In this document: piece after piece, positions 33,750 through 42,080 of the stretch
Numbering within the stretch: position 1 is the first letter of the stretch
How the letters are laid out: each line of letters opens with the position of its first letter
Source: Actinomycetota bacterium
GTDB lineage: Bacteria; Actinomycetota; Geothermincolia; Fen-727; Anoxymicrobiaceae
NCBI GenBank assembly: GCA_018831265.1
Contig: JAHJCO010000026.1
Span: forward strand, 1-64,000
Length of the DNA: 64,000 nucleotides
Direction of reading: 5' to 3'
The notes under the pieces: generated by a model
Database searches by the model: none
Seen by the model: the letters and a program-made list of their open reading frames with translations, nothing else
Told to the model about the DNA's origin: nothing
Translations under genes and position numbers: made by a program

Positions 33750-34745
33750 TTGAACCAGGACATCTCAGAGGTAAAGATCGTAGTCCCCCACAACCAGCCC
33801 ATGGTCTCGCTGCTGGGCCAGGAGGACCGTTTCCTGAAGGTCGTAGAGGACGAGTTCACCTGCCGCATAGTCGCCAGGGGCAACGAGATAGACATCCGGG
33901 GTGAGCCGGGTGAGACCGAGAGGTGTACCCGGCTGTTCGAGGAGCTGATCGAGATACTCGAGGAGGGTATGGTCATCACCCCCGAGAACCTGGACGTGGC
34001 CATCGACATGGTCAAGCGGGGCGAGAAGATACGCCCCACCGACATCTTCCGCGAGGCGGTGCTCACCGCGAGGGGCAAGATCATCCGGCCGAAGACGATG
34101 GGGCAGAAGCGCTACGTGGAGCTGATGCGCAAGTCCACCATCGTATTCTCCATAGGGCCCGCCGGGACCGGAAAGACCTACCTGGCGCTGGCCTATGCCG
34201 TGCAGTGCCTGCTGGACCGCAAGGTGGACCGCCTGATACTGACCCGTCCGGCGGTCGAGGCGGGCGAGAAGCTCGGTTTTCTGCCCGGTGACCTGTACCA
34301 GAAAGTCGACCCCTACCTGCGCCCGCTCTACGACGCGCTCTACGAGATGCTGGGAGCCGACCGCTTCCACCGGCTGATGGAGCAGGGCATCATCGAGGTC
34401 GCACCGCTTGCCTTCATGCGCGGCCGGACCCTGAACGACTCCTTCATCATCCTCGACGAGGCTCAGAACACCAGCCCGGAGCAGATGAAGATGTTCCTGA
34501 CCCGTCTGGGATTCGGGAGCCGGGCGGTCATCACCGGGGATATCACGCAGGTCGATCTTCCCAAGGAATCGGTCTCGGGGCTGAGACAGGTCCGCGAGAT
34601 ACTCGAGGAGATCGAAGGCGTGTCCTTCCTCACCCTGGACGCCCGCGACGTGGTCCGGCACAAGATCGTCCAGCAGATAGTCGAGGCGTACAAGGAGTAC
34701 GAAGCCCTCAAGAAAGGGACGGAAGGGCCGGACCGGAAGAGATGA
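33750..34745 (+). CDS. PhoH-family ATPase
   Basis: 331 aa. An N-terminal KH-like part, then a P-loop ATPase with Walker A GPAGTGKTY and Walker B SFIILDEAQN. PhoH proteins are implicated in RNA metabolism and ribosome maturation, and the adjacent ybeY supports that. Start TTG at 33750. The stop overlaps the pgpH start by 4 bp. Confidence 0.92.
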   Translation: MNQDISEVKIVVPHNQPMVSLLGQEDRFLKVVEDEFTCRIVARGNEIDIRGEPGETERCTRLFEELIEILEEGMVITPENLDVAIDMVKRGEKIRPTDIFREAVLTARGKIIRPKTMGQKRYVELMRKSTIVFSIGPAGTGKTYLALAYAVQCLLDRKVDRLILTRPAVEAGEKLGFLPGDLYQKVDPYLRPLYDALYEMLGADRFHRLMEQGIIEVAPLAFMRGRTLNDSFIILDEAQNTSPEQMKMFLTRLGFGSRAVITGDITQVDLPKESVSGLRQVREILEEIEGVSFLTLDARDVVRHKIVQQIVEAYKEYEALKKGTEGPDRKR

Positions 34746-36868
34746 GAACCCGCAAGAGATACCTCGACGCGGTCGATCGCTTGAGGACCCGCATGCGCCG
34801 CACCAGCGTCTCCACCCGGCGCAGGGTGGTGGCGGCGGTCCTGCTGGTACTCGTTACCGTGATACTCTCCATCGAGATATCCCCGTTCGGTTACCTGGTT
34901 GTGGCCGGGAAACCCGCCAGGCGCGCCATCTACGCTCCCAGGACCGTACAGTACATCGACGAGAAGAAGACCGGCGAGGAGAGGGACGCGGCCGCCGCCG
35001 CCGTCGAGGACGTCTACAGGGTCGACCCGGCGGTGGCCAACAAGGTATCCGACAACATCAGGGGCTTATTCGACGTCATCGAGAACGCCGCCGCCCAGCC
35101 GCTGCCGCCCGAGCAGAAGCTGGAAGCCGTGCAGATCCCGTACCCGGTGACCACCGATACGGTCGAGGCCCTGCTGGCCATGGATCCGGAGCAGCGCGTC
35201 GCGGTCGAGAACAGCGCACTCGAGCTGGCGGCTGGCGTGATGCTGGAGAACGTCACCGGTGAGAACCTGAGCGACAATATCGGGAAGCTGATGGCTATCA
35301 CCGGGACCGGGCAGCAGGCCGCGCAGGTGGCGGCCGCCTTTCTGGAGGTCAACGCCGTGCGGGACTCAGCCGATACCGAGAGGCGCAGGGAGGCCGCGCG
35401 GGAAGCGGTGAAACCGGTCATCACCACCAAGCTGCAGGGTGAGGTCATCATCAACAAGGGTGAGACCGTGACAGCCGAGCAGTTGGACCTGCTCAGGAGG
35501 CTCGGGTTCCAGAGGCCCGTCTTCACCCCGCTCAACGTGCTCTATACCCTGGTGTTCAGCATACTGTTGCTGGGCGCCGTCGCGATGTTCCTCGCCAAGT
35601 ACCGACGCGTGGTGTACCAGAGCCCGGGGCTGCTGTCGCTGCTGGGCTCACAGGTGGTGGTCTATGCCCTGGCCGCCAGGCTGATAACGGTCGCCGCGAG
35701 CAACTGGTCGCCGGTCTGGGGGTACCTCATGCCCGCGGCCGCGGTCGCAATCATCACCGCGGTGCTCTTCGATACCGGCGTAGCACTGGTGATCGTCGCG
35801 GTATGCTCTCTTGTCACAGGCGTGGTGACCTCGGGCAACTTCACCCTTGTCGCGGTGGCGCTCCTGGGAGGGTTCTTCCCGAGCCTGATCGTATCCAGGA
35901 CCTCCACCAGGCATCAGCTCCGCAGGGCCAGCCTGTACACCGCCTTCTGGGTGGCGGCGGTGGCGTTCGGGGCGAGCGCCCTCACCCAGCTCAACGCGGA
36001 CCTGCTGATAAACGCCGGGGTCGGCTTCATCAACGGGGCGGTCTGTGGGGTGGTGGCCATGGGCGCCCTGCCTTTCCTGGAGACGACCTTCCGGGTCACG
36101 ACCAACACCTGGCTGCTGGAGCTCGCCTCACCGGAGCAGGAGCTGCTCAAGGATCTCTCGGCCAGGGCCCCCGGAACGTACTCGCACAGCGTGATGGTGG
36201 CTAACCTCGCCGAGGCGGCCGCGAGGGAGGTCGGGAGCGACACCCTGATGGCCAGGGTCGCCGCCTACTACCACGACGTGGGCAAGATGAAGAGGCCGCA
36301 GTTCTTCGTGGAGAACCAGCAGGAGGGCGTGAACGCACACGAGGGGCTCAGCCCGAACCTGAGCGCACTGATAATCACCTCGCACGTCAGGGACGGCGTG
36401 GAGATGCTCCAGGCCGAACACATCCCCCCGGACCTGGTCGAGATAGTGCGGGAGCACCACGGGACCAGCATGGTCCGCTACTTCTACGAGAAGGCGATGG
36501 ACCAGGATACCCACGAGGACGTGGAGGAGAGCCGCTTCCGGTATCACTTCCCCAAACCGCACCGGAGGACGGCGGGCATACTCATGCTGGCCGACTCCGT
36601 GGAGGCGACCGCCCGCACGCTCGACAAGCCCAGCGCGGCCACGATCGAGCAGATGGTGAGCAGGATAATCGACGGCAAGATGGCCGACGGTCAGCTCGAC
36701 GACTGCGAGCTCACCTACAGCGACCTGACAAGGATAAAGGCCGCGTTCTCCCGTATTCTCATTGGCGCCTACCACCCGAGGGTGGACTACCCACAGACCA
36801 CGGCCGCGGGAGGTGAGAGAAGCGATACGCGTAAAGCTGGCGGGTCGGCCGCTGGTCAGTCGGCGTGA
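34742..36868 (+). CDS. 7TM-HD domain phosphohydrolase (PgpH-type c-di-AMP phosphodiesterase)
   Basis: 708 aa. One N-terminal helix, an extracellular 7TMR-HDED domain (to about 265), seven membrane helices, then a cytosolic HD domain with YYHDVGKMKRP and a later TAGILMLADSVEA block. In Listeria and other Gram-positives this family degrades c-di-AMP. The phoH-pgpH-ybeY order is conserved. Overlaps phoH by 4 bp and ybeY by 56 bp. Confidence 0.92.
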   Translation: MRTRKRYLDAVDRLRTRMRRTSVSTRRRVVAAVLLVLVTVILSIEISPFGYLVVAGKPARRAIYAPRTVQYIDEKKTGEERDAAAAAVEDVYRVDPAVANKVSDNIRGLFDVIENAAAQPLPPEQKLEAVQIPYPVTTDTVEALLAMDPEQRVAVENSALELAAGVMLENVTGENLSDNIGKLMAITGTGQQAAQVAAAFLEVNAVRDSADTERRREAAREAVKPVITTKLQGEVIINKGETVTAEQLDLLRRLGFQRPVFTPLNVLYTLVFSILLLGAVAMFLAKYRRVVYQSPGLLSLLGSQVVVYALAARLITVAASNWSPVWGYLMPAAAVAIITAVLFDTGVALVIVAVCSLVTGVVTSGNFTLVAVALLGGFFPSLIVSRTSTRHQLRRASLYTAFWVAAVAFGASALTQLNADLLINAGVGFINGAVCGVVAMGALPFLETTFRVTTNTWLLELASPEQELLKDLSARAPGTYSHSVMVANLAEAAAREVGSDTLMARVAAYYHDVGKMKRPQFFVENQQEGVNAHEGLSPNLSALIITSHVRDGVEMLQAEHIPPDLVEIVREHHGTSMVRYFYEKAMDQDTHEDVEESRFRYHFPKPHRRTAGILMLADSVEATARTLDKPSAATIEQMVSRIIDGKMADGQLDDCELTYSDLTRIKAAFSRILIGAYHPRVDYPQTTAAGGERSDTRKAGGSAAGQSA

Positions 36869-37268
36869 GGCATCGGCCTTGAGGCGGACGCTCCGGCGGG
36901 CCGCCCGGGACCTGGTACCCGGCGATGGGTACGAGGTCAGCATCGCCCTGGTGGACGAGCCCGAGATGGCCCGGCTGAACGAGATGTACCGGGGAGACCC
37001 GGTGCCGACCGACGTGCTGTCGTTCCCGCAACTGGCGCCGGGGGAGGAGGCGGGCCCGGCACAGGGATTGCTGGGGGACGTTGTGGTCTGCGTGCCCGTT
37101 GCGGCCCGGCAGGCGGGGGAGAGGGGGGAGACCCTGCTGCAGGAGATGGAGGTCCTCGCGGTGCACGGACTCCTCCACCTCCTTGGTTACGAAGACGAGA
37201 CACCGGCCGGCGCCTCGGAGATGGCGACCATGGAAAACGACATCCTGGGTAGAACTACCAGTATGTAG
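36813..37268 (+). CDS. ybeY: Endoribonuclease/rRNA maturation factor YbeY with altered third metal ligand
   Basis: About 151 aa, involved in 16S rRNA 3'-end processing and 70S quality control. Family blocks EMARLNEMYRG, TDVLSFPQ and GDVVVC are present. The metal site reads HGLLHLLGYEDE: the first two histidines are kept, but the third His of HGxLHLxGYDH is replaced by acidic residues. GTG at 36813 is the best start that keeps the N-terminal strand; it overlaps pgpH. Confidence 0.88.
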   Translation: MREAIRVKLAGRPLVSRREASALRRTLRRAARDLVPGDGYEVSIALVDEPEMARLNEMYRGDPVPTDVLSFPQLAPGEEAGPAQGLLGDVVVCVPVAARQAGERGETLLQEMEVLAVHGLLHLLGYEDETPAGASEMATMENDILGRTTSM

Positions 37269-37286
37269 TGACAGCGGGGAGAGAAG

Positions 37287-38567
37287 ATGGCGATTGCCCT
37301 TGGAATAGCAGCCCTGGTGGCGCTGGTCGCGATAGCCGCGTACCTTGCCGCGAGCGAGACCGCGTTGATGCGGGTCAGCCGGATCAGGGTACGGTTCCTT
37401 GCGGACAAGAAGGTGCGACGGGCCGACAGGCTGGAGAAGCTCATTGAGGACCCGGACCGCTTCCTTCCCGGGCTGCTGCTGCTGACCCTCCTGGTGCAGC
37501 TCAGCAGCGCCTCGCTGGCTACCTGGGTGACCACCAGGCTGACGGGGAGCGCAGGCCTGGGGGTGATCGTCGGTACCGTGGTGATTACCGTCTTCATGTT
37601 CCTCTTCGGAGAGCTGGTACCCAAGGCGTGGGCAAGCCACGAGTCCGAGAAGGTGGCGCTCGGTGTCAGCGGGTCCATGACGTGGCTGAGCAGGGTGCTC
37701 AGGCCGCTGGCGCTCGTCTTCCAGTACACCGCCAGGGGGATCCTCGGGCTCTTCAGCCGCGAGGCTCTGCACGGCGAGATAATCGTACGCGACGAGGGCG
37801 AGATCAAGGCGATGGTGACAGCGGCCGAGGAACACGACGTCATCGAGGAGGAGGAGAAGGACATGATCCACTCCGTCTTCGAGTTCGGTGACACCATGGT
37901 CCGCGAGGTGATGGTACCCAGGCCCGACATGATCACGTTGCCGTCCGACGCGACTGTGAAGGACGCGCTGGCCCTGACCATCGAGCACGGTTACTCCCGT
38001 ATCCCGGTATACGAGGGTGAGCTGGACAACGTAAAGGGAGTGCTGTACGCAAAGGACCTGATGCAGCACCTGCAGCAGAGCCGCCTGGACGTCCCCGTGC
38101 GCGGCCTGGTCCGCGACGCGTTCATCGTCCCGGAGACAAAGGTCCTCAGCGACCTGCTCAAGGAGCTGCAGAGACGCAAGGTCCATATCGCGATCGTGGT
38201 GGACGAGTACGGCACGGTTGCCGGCCTCGCGACCATCGAGGACCTGCTGGAGGAGATAGTCGGTGAGATCTTCGACGAGTTCGACCGCGAGGTCAGCCTG
38301 GTGGACAAGCTTGCCGCCGGGATGTACAGGGTGGACGCGAGGCTCACCATAGGCGACCTGAACGAGATACTGCAGATAGAGCTCCCCGAGGAGGAGGGGG
38401 TGGACACGGTGGGAGGCCTGGTGCTCAAGGCGCTGGGGCACCTGCCGGAGCCCGGCGAGAGCCTGGACCTCGGCGGGATCCACATGGTGGTGGAGAAGCT
38501 TCGCAACAACCGCATCTCCAAGGTGATGATGGAGTTGCCCCCCGAAGAAAAGCCTCCGAGCCGATAA
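37287..38567 (+). CDS. CNNM/CorC (HlyC) family transporter with CBS domains
   Basis: 426 aa. An N-terminal DUF21 membrane domain (about 1-180, with AASETALMRVS), a CBS pair (MVPRPDMITLP, YSRIPVYEG, VVDEYGTVAGLATIEDLLEE) and a C-terminal CorC_HlyC domain (YRVDARLTIGDLNEIL). Members mediate Mg2+ or Co2+ efflux. It follows ybeY, a widespread arrangement. The ATG has a GGGGAGAG site. Confidence 0.92.
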   Translation: MAIALGIAALVALVAIAAYLAASETALMRVSRIRVRFLADKKVRRADRLEKLIEDPDRFLPGLLLLTLLVQLSSASLATWVTTRLTGSAGLGVIVGTVVITVFMFLFGELVPKAWASHESEKVALGVSGSMTWLSRVLRPLALVFQYTARGILGLFSREALHGEIIVRDEGEIKAMVTAAEEHDVIEEEEKDMIHSVFEFGDTMVREVMVPRPDMITLPSDATVKDALALTIEHGYSRIPVYEGELDNVKGVLYAKDLMQHLQQSRLDVPVRGLVRDAFIVPETKVLSDLLKELQRRKVHIAIVVDEYGTVAGLATIEDLLEEIVGEIFDEFDREVSLVDKLAAGMYRVDARLTIGDLNEILQIELPEEEGVDTVGGLVLKALGHLPEPGESLDLGGIHMVVEKLRNNRISKVMMELPPEEKPPSR

Positions 38568-38573
38568 CCCGGG

Positions 38574-39377
38574 ATGCTTCAGACCACGCGGCGTGACGGG
38601 CTGTCGATCATCTCCGCTCCCGGCCTTCAGGCCGAGTGCGGCGTAACGGTCGCCTTCACCGACAGGGTCGGCGGGGCGGGCGCGCCGCCGTTCGAGAGCC
38701 TGAACCTGTCGTTCAACGTCGGCGACGATCACACGGTCGTACTCGAGAACCGCCTGGAGGTGGCGGGAGCGCTCGGGTTCCCGCTCGCGCGCTGGGTGCT
38801 CGGCCGGCAGGTCCACGGGGTCGGGGTGAGCAGCGTGGGGTCCCTGGAGGCGGCGAGGGGCGCTTTCGATCAGGCCTCGGCCATGCCGGGGACGGACGCG
38901 CTGGTGACCGCGGAAGAGGGACTGCTGGTCGGAGTGCTGGTGGCCGATTGCCTGCCCGTGCTCATGGTGGCTCCGGCCGGGCGCTGCGTCGCGGCGGTGC
39001 ATGCGGGATGGCGGGGAGTAGCCCGTGGCATCGCGCCGCGCGCGCTGCTGGCGCTCGCCGGGAGGGCCGGGTGCCGGCCGGCCGATGTCCGGGTGTTCGT
39101 GGGGCCCCACATCAGGTCCTGCTGCATGCAGGTCGACGATTCGCTGGCCGTCGAGTTCGCGCGGCGTTTCGGGGAAGGCTGCCTCGTTCGGGGCGAAGCG
39201 GGAGTGAGGCTCGACCTGGAGAGGGCCTGCCTGTCCGCCCTGTACGGCCTGGGAGTCGACGAGGACAACGTGGAGAGCGCCGGTGAGTGCACCGTGTGCG
39301 GCGAAGCCTACTTCTCCCACCGTCGCGACGGGGGGACCACGGGCCGGCAGGCCGGCTTCGTGGGCATAGTGCGCTGA
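38574..39377 (+). CDS. pgeF: Peptidoglycan editing factor PgeF (laccase-domain)
   Basis: 267 aa. Conserved metal/active-site blocks are ADCLPVLM, HAGWRGVARG and GPHIRSCCMQV, with YFSHRRDGGTTGRQAG at the end. The family removes mis-incorporated residues from cytosolic peptidoglycan precursors and also shows purine nucleoside activity. It precedes yggS-sepF in the usual division cluster, here interrupted by acyP and repeats. Confidence 0.92.
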   Translation: MLQTTRRDGLSIISAPGLQAECGVTVAFTDRVGGAGAPPFESLNLSFNVGDDHTVVLENRLEVAGALGFPLARWVLGRQVHGVGVSSVGSLEAARGAFDQASAMPGTDALVTAEEGLLVGVLVADCLPVLMVAPAGRCVAAVHAGWRGVARGIAPRALLALAGRAGCRPADVRVFVGPHIRSCCMQVDDSLAVEFARRFGEGCLVRGEAGVRLDLERACLSALYGLGVDEDNVESAGECTVCGEAYFSHRRDGGTTGRQAGFVGIVR

Positions 39378-39397
39378 CGCACCGGGGGGGTGGCGTC

Positions 39398-39676
39398 ATG
39401 GAAGAAACCGCGAGGGCGCGTGTAACAGTGACCGGGAGGGTCCAGGGCGTCTTCTTCCGCGCGGAGACCAGGGGGCAGGCGCGGCGCCTGGGTCTGGTGG
39501 GATGGGTGCGCAACCGTCCCGACGGTTCGGTGGAAGCGGTGTTCGAGGGAGAGCGTCCCCTGGTGGAGAGGGCGGTCGAATGGGCCGGGAACGGCCCGCC
39601 CGCCGCCCGGGTCGATTCCGTAGACGTCCGATGGGAGGAACCGGCGGGTGACGCAGGCTTCGAGGTCAGGTACTAG
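39398..39676 (+). CDS. Acylphosphatase
   Basis: 92 aa. VTGRVQGVFFRAETRGQARR holds the catalytic arginine and GWVRNRPDGSVEAVFEG holds the catalytic asparagine. It hydrolyses acyl phosphates such as carbamoyl or acetyl phosphate. ATG at 39398 follows a G-rich ribosome site (ACCGGGGGGG). Confidence 0.93.
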   Translation: MEETARARVTVTGRVQGVFFRAETRGQARRLGLVGWVRNRPDGSVEAVFEGERPLVERAVEWAGNGPPAARVDSVDVRWEEPAGDAGFEVRY

Positions 39677-39756
39677 AGTGAAAGTCTACCTCAGACCAAA
39701 ACTTTCATCAGCGTTTGGTTGCGGAGACGCGGGGATGCGGCAGTCTGTAATATGGA

Positions 39757-39835
39757 GTGGCGTCGGACAATTGCACGCGTTGACTCCGATCGAAGCGATG
39801 AGGGGCATTGAGCGCGCGCAAATGTCCGACCCCAC
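39757..39835 (+). repeat. 79-bp GTGGCGTCGGA palindromic element, copy C
   Basis: Same termini (GTGGCGTCGGA / TCCGACCCCAC) as copies A, B and D, but the interior (CAATTGCACGCGTTGACTCC) belongs to a second subfamily shared with copy E at 43444. The 56 bp leading into it (39712-39767) are repeated before copy D. Confidence 0.85.
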
Positions 39836-39889
39836 GGTTGTAGACGTTTGGTTGCGGAGACGCGGGGATGTGGCAGTCTGTAATATGGA

Positions 39890-39969
39890 GTGGCGTCGGA
39901 CGATTTCGTTGCGTTATGACCTGATCGAAATAGACATGGTCCAACGGCACCGCAAACGTCCGACCCCAC
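39890..39969 (+). repeat. 80-bp GTGGCGTCGGA palindromic element, copy D
   Basis: Interior resembles copies A and B (GTTGCGTTATGACCTG, CGAAATAGAC, CCAACGGCACCGCAAA). It is preceded by a 56-bp segment (39845-39900) that repeats 39712-39767 with one difference. Together with copy C it fills the 347-bp acyP-yggS gap (39677-40023), in which I see no gene. Confidence 0.85.
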
Positions 39970-40023
39970 GGTCATCGACGTCGGGTTGCTGGTACTCCAG
40001 TATGTAGCGTGAAGGGATAGTTC

Positions 40024-40722
40024 TTGAGTGAAGCGAAAGATATCAGAGAGCAGATAAGGGTAAACGTCCTCGACGTGCGCCGGCGTATCCGTGATGCAGC
40101 GATGCGGGCCGGGCGGCGGGAGGATGACGTTATCCTGCTGGCCGCCAGCAAGAACAGGACGGTCGGCGAGATAATCGCGGCGGCGGAGGCGGGGGTCGCG
40201 GCTTTCGGAGAAAACCGCGTCCAGGAGATGCTCTCGAAGATGCCGCAAGCGGCGGGGCTGGACTGGCAGTTCATCGGCCACCTGCAGCGCAACAAGGCCA
40301 GGCAGGTGGTCGGCCGGGTCAGCCTGATCCACTCGGTGGATAGCGTCAGGCTGGCATCCGAGATCAGCGGCAGAGCGTGTGCGGCTGGATCGAGGCAGAG
40401 GGTCCTCTTCCAGGTCAGCCTGGCGGGCGAGGAGAGCAAGGCGGGATTCCTTCCCGGTGAGCTGGAGGGCGCGCTGGAGGAAGCGGCGGGGCTGGAAGGG
40501 CTGGTGGTGGTGGGCCTGTCCACCATAGCGCCACTGGCAGATGAACCGGAGGAAGTACGCTGGGTATTTCGGGAACTGAGAGAACTGGCCGTCGGTCTCG
40601 GGGGCGGATCGGGACCGCTGAGCCTGTCGATGGGGATGACGAACGATTTCGAGGTGGCGGTGGAGGAAGGGTCGACGATTGTCCGGATAGGGACCGCCCT
40701 GTTCGGGCCGCGCCTCGAGTAG
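40024..40722 (+). CDS. YggS/PLPBP pyridoxal-phosphate homeostasis protein
   Basis: 232 aa, a fold-III PLP barrel without known catalysis that buffers PLP. ILLAASKNRTV carries the PLP lysine; FGENRVQEML, QFIGHLQRNKAR and LSMGMTNDFEVAVEEGSTIV are signatures. Start TTG at 40024 with AAGGGA upstream. Next to sepF as in most Gram-positive bacteria. Confidence 0.93.
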   Translation: MSEAKDIREQIRVNVLDVRRRIRDAAMRAGRREDDVILLAASKNRTVGEIIAAAEAGVAAFGENRVQEMLSKMPQAAGLDWQFIGHLQRNKARQVVGRVSLIHSVDSVRLASEISGRACAAGSRQRVLFQVSLAGEESKAGFLPGELEGALEEAAGLEGLVVVGLSTIAPLADEPEEVRWVFRELRELAVGLGGGSGPLSLSMGMTNDFEVAVEEGSTIVRIGTALFGPRLE

Positions 40723-40775
40723 CAGACCGGCGCGCGGGGCGTACGCGCGAGGCGAAAGGCAAGGAGGTCGAGCAG

Positions 40776-41213
40776 ATGCCCGGTTTCTGGGGCAGGGTCG
40801 CCGAGTGGTTGGGACTCAAGGAGCCCGACGAGTTCAGCGAGATGCGCGCACGGGAGGAGGCGGTGGAGGAGATATCCGACAGGGTACCCCGCAGGAGGGG
40901 GACCGAGAGGATACTCCAGCCGGTTCCCGAGAGCACGGCCCGCGTTCACGTCATCGAGCCGAAGAGCTTCAACGACGCCGAGCAGATCGGGGCGAAGTTC
41001 AAGAACGACACCCCCGTCATCGTGAACCTGCAGAGCATCGACCGCGAGCTCGCCAAGCGCCTCATCGATTTCGTCAGCGGGCTCACCTACGGCCTTGACG
41101 GAGGTATACAGCGCGTTGCCGAGATGGTCTTCCTGCTGACCCCGGCCAACATCGAGGTCTCGGCGGAGGACCGCAAATGGATGCGTGAAAAAGGATTCTT
41201 CAACCAGTTTTGA
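40776..41213 (+). CDS. sepF: Cell division protein SepF
   Basis: 145 aa. The N-terminal amphipathic start (MPGFWGRVAEWLGL) would tether to the membrane; the C-terminal core contains KSFNDAEQIGAKFKND, PVIVNLQSID and RLIDFVSGLTYGLDG. It anchors FtsZ in organisms lacking FtsA, such as Actinobacteria. ATG has GGAGGTCGAG upstream. Confidence 0.95.
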   Translation: MPGFWGRVAEWLGLKEPDEFSEMRAREEAVEEISDRVPRRRGTERILQPVPESTARVHVIEPKSFNDAEQIGAKFKNDTPVIVNLQSIDRELAKRLIDFVSGLTYGLDGGIQRVAEMVFLLTPANIEVSAEDRKWMREKGFFNQF

Positions 41214-41231
41214 GTCGGGCTTTCCGGTGAG

Positions 41232-42041
41232 GTGAAGTTGGCAGAGGTCGCGCTGATAGGCGCCGGCAACATGGGCGCCGCCATGCTCAGGGGCTGGCTG
41301 GAATCGGGCGCGTTGACGCGTGAGCAGGTCGTAATAGCCGACAGGGACGCCGACAGGGGCGAGACGGTGGCCCGTGACCTCGGTGTCGAGCTGGCGACGG
41401 ACGGTGCCGGCGCGGTTTCCGGAGCGCGGATCGTCTTCCTAGCGGTCAAGCCACAGGACGCGCCGGCGGCACTGGAGGACATATCCGGATCGATGTCGGC
41501 GCGCAAGGTCCTGGTCTCGATAGCCGCCGGCCTCACCATCGGGGCTATACGAAAGAGGCTGGGGGAGGGGCCCTCGGTGGTAAGGGTGATGCCCAACATG
41601 GGCGCGCAGGTGGGCTCGGCGGCGTCCGGCTACACCCTCGATCCCGGGCCGGAAGGGTTCGAGTTCGACGACGTGATCCGGCTCCTGGAGGCGTTCGGCG
41701 TCGCCGTGCAGGTCCCGGAAGAGCAGATGGACCTGGTCACCGCGCTGAGCGGCAGCGGGCCCGCGTACTTCTTCCTGATGGTCGAGGCGCTCGAGGAGGC
41801 GGGGCGCAGTCGGGGCATGGACCCGTACGTGGCGCGCCTGCTGGCCAGGGAAACCCTGTGGGGAGCGGCCGGCGTCCTGAAGAAGACGGAGCGGGAGGCC
41901 GCCGAGCTGCGCCAGGCGGTCAGCTCGCCGGGCGGCACTACGCTGGCGGCGCTCGGGGAGATGGAGCGGGCGGGATTCGTCCAGATGATCGACCGCGCGG
42001 TCGAGGCGGCCCGGAAGAGGGCCGGGGAGCTCAGCAGCTAG
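41232..42041 (+). CDS. proC: Pyrroline-5-carboxylate reductase
   Basis: 269 aa. The Rossmann start IGAGNMGAAMLRGW, VRVMPNMGAQVGSAASG and the C-terminal SGSGPAYFFLMVEALEEAG and SSPGGTTLAALGEME are diagnostic. It makes proline from P5C with NAD(P)H. GTG 41232 or TTG 41238 may be the start. Sits between sepF and divIVA as is usual. Confidence 0.95.
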   Translation: MKLAEVALIGAGNMGAAMLRGWLESGALTREQVVIADRDADRGETVARDLGVELATDGAGAVSGARIVFLAVKPQDAPAALEDISGSMSARKVLVSIAAGLTIGAIRKRLGEGPSVVRVMPNMGAQVGSAASGYTLDPGPEGFEFDDVIRLLEAFGVAVQVPEEQMDLVTALSGSGPAYFFLMVEALEEAGRSRGMDPYVARLLARETLWGAAGVLKKTEREAAELRQAVSSPGGTTLAALGEMERAGFVQMIDRAVEAARKRAGELSS

Positions 42042-42080
42042 GTCCACCAAGACGGTTCTAGAGGACGGAGGTAGGGGCTC

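Noticed and set aside
39757-39835. 80-bp palindromes as integron attC sites
   Set aside because: No GTTRRRY/RYYYAAC core sites, no gene cassettes between copies and no integrase in the window.
39712-39969. Repeats as a CRISPR array
   Set aside because: Only two units, repeat length 56 bp plus palindrome, spacers not unique in the CRISPR sense, and no cas genes.
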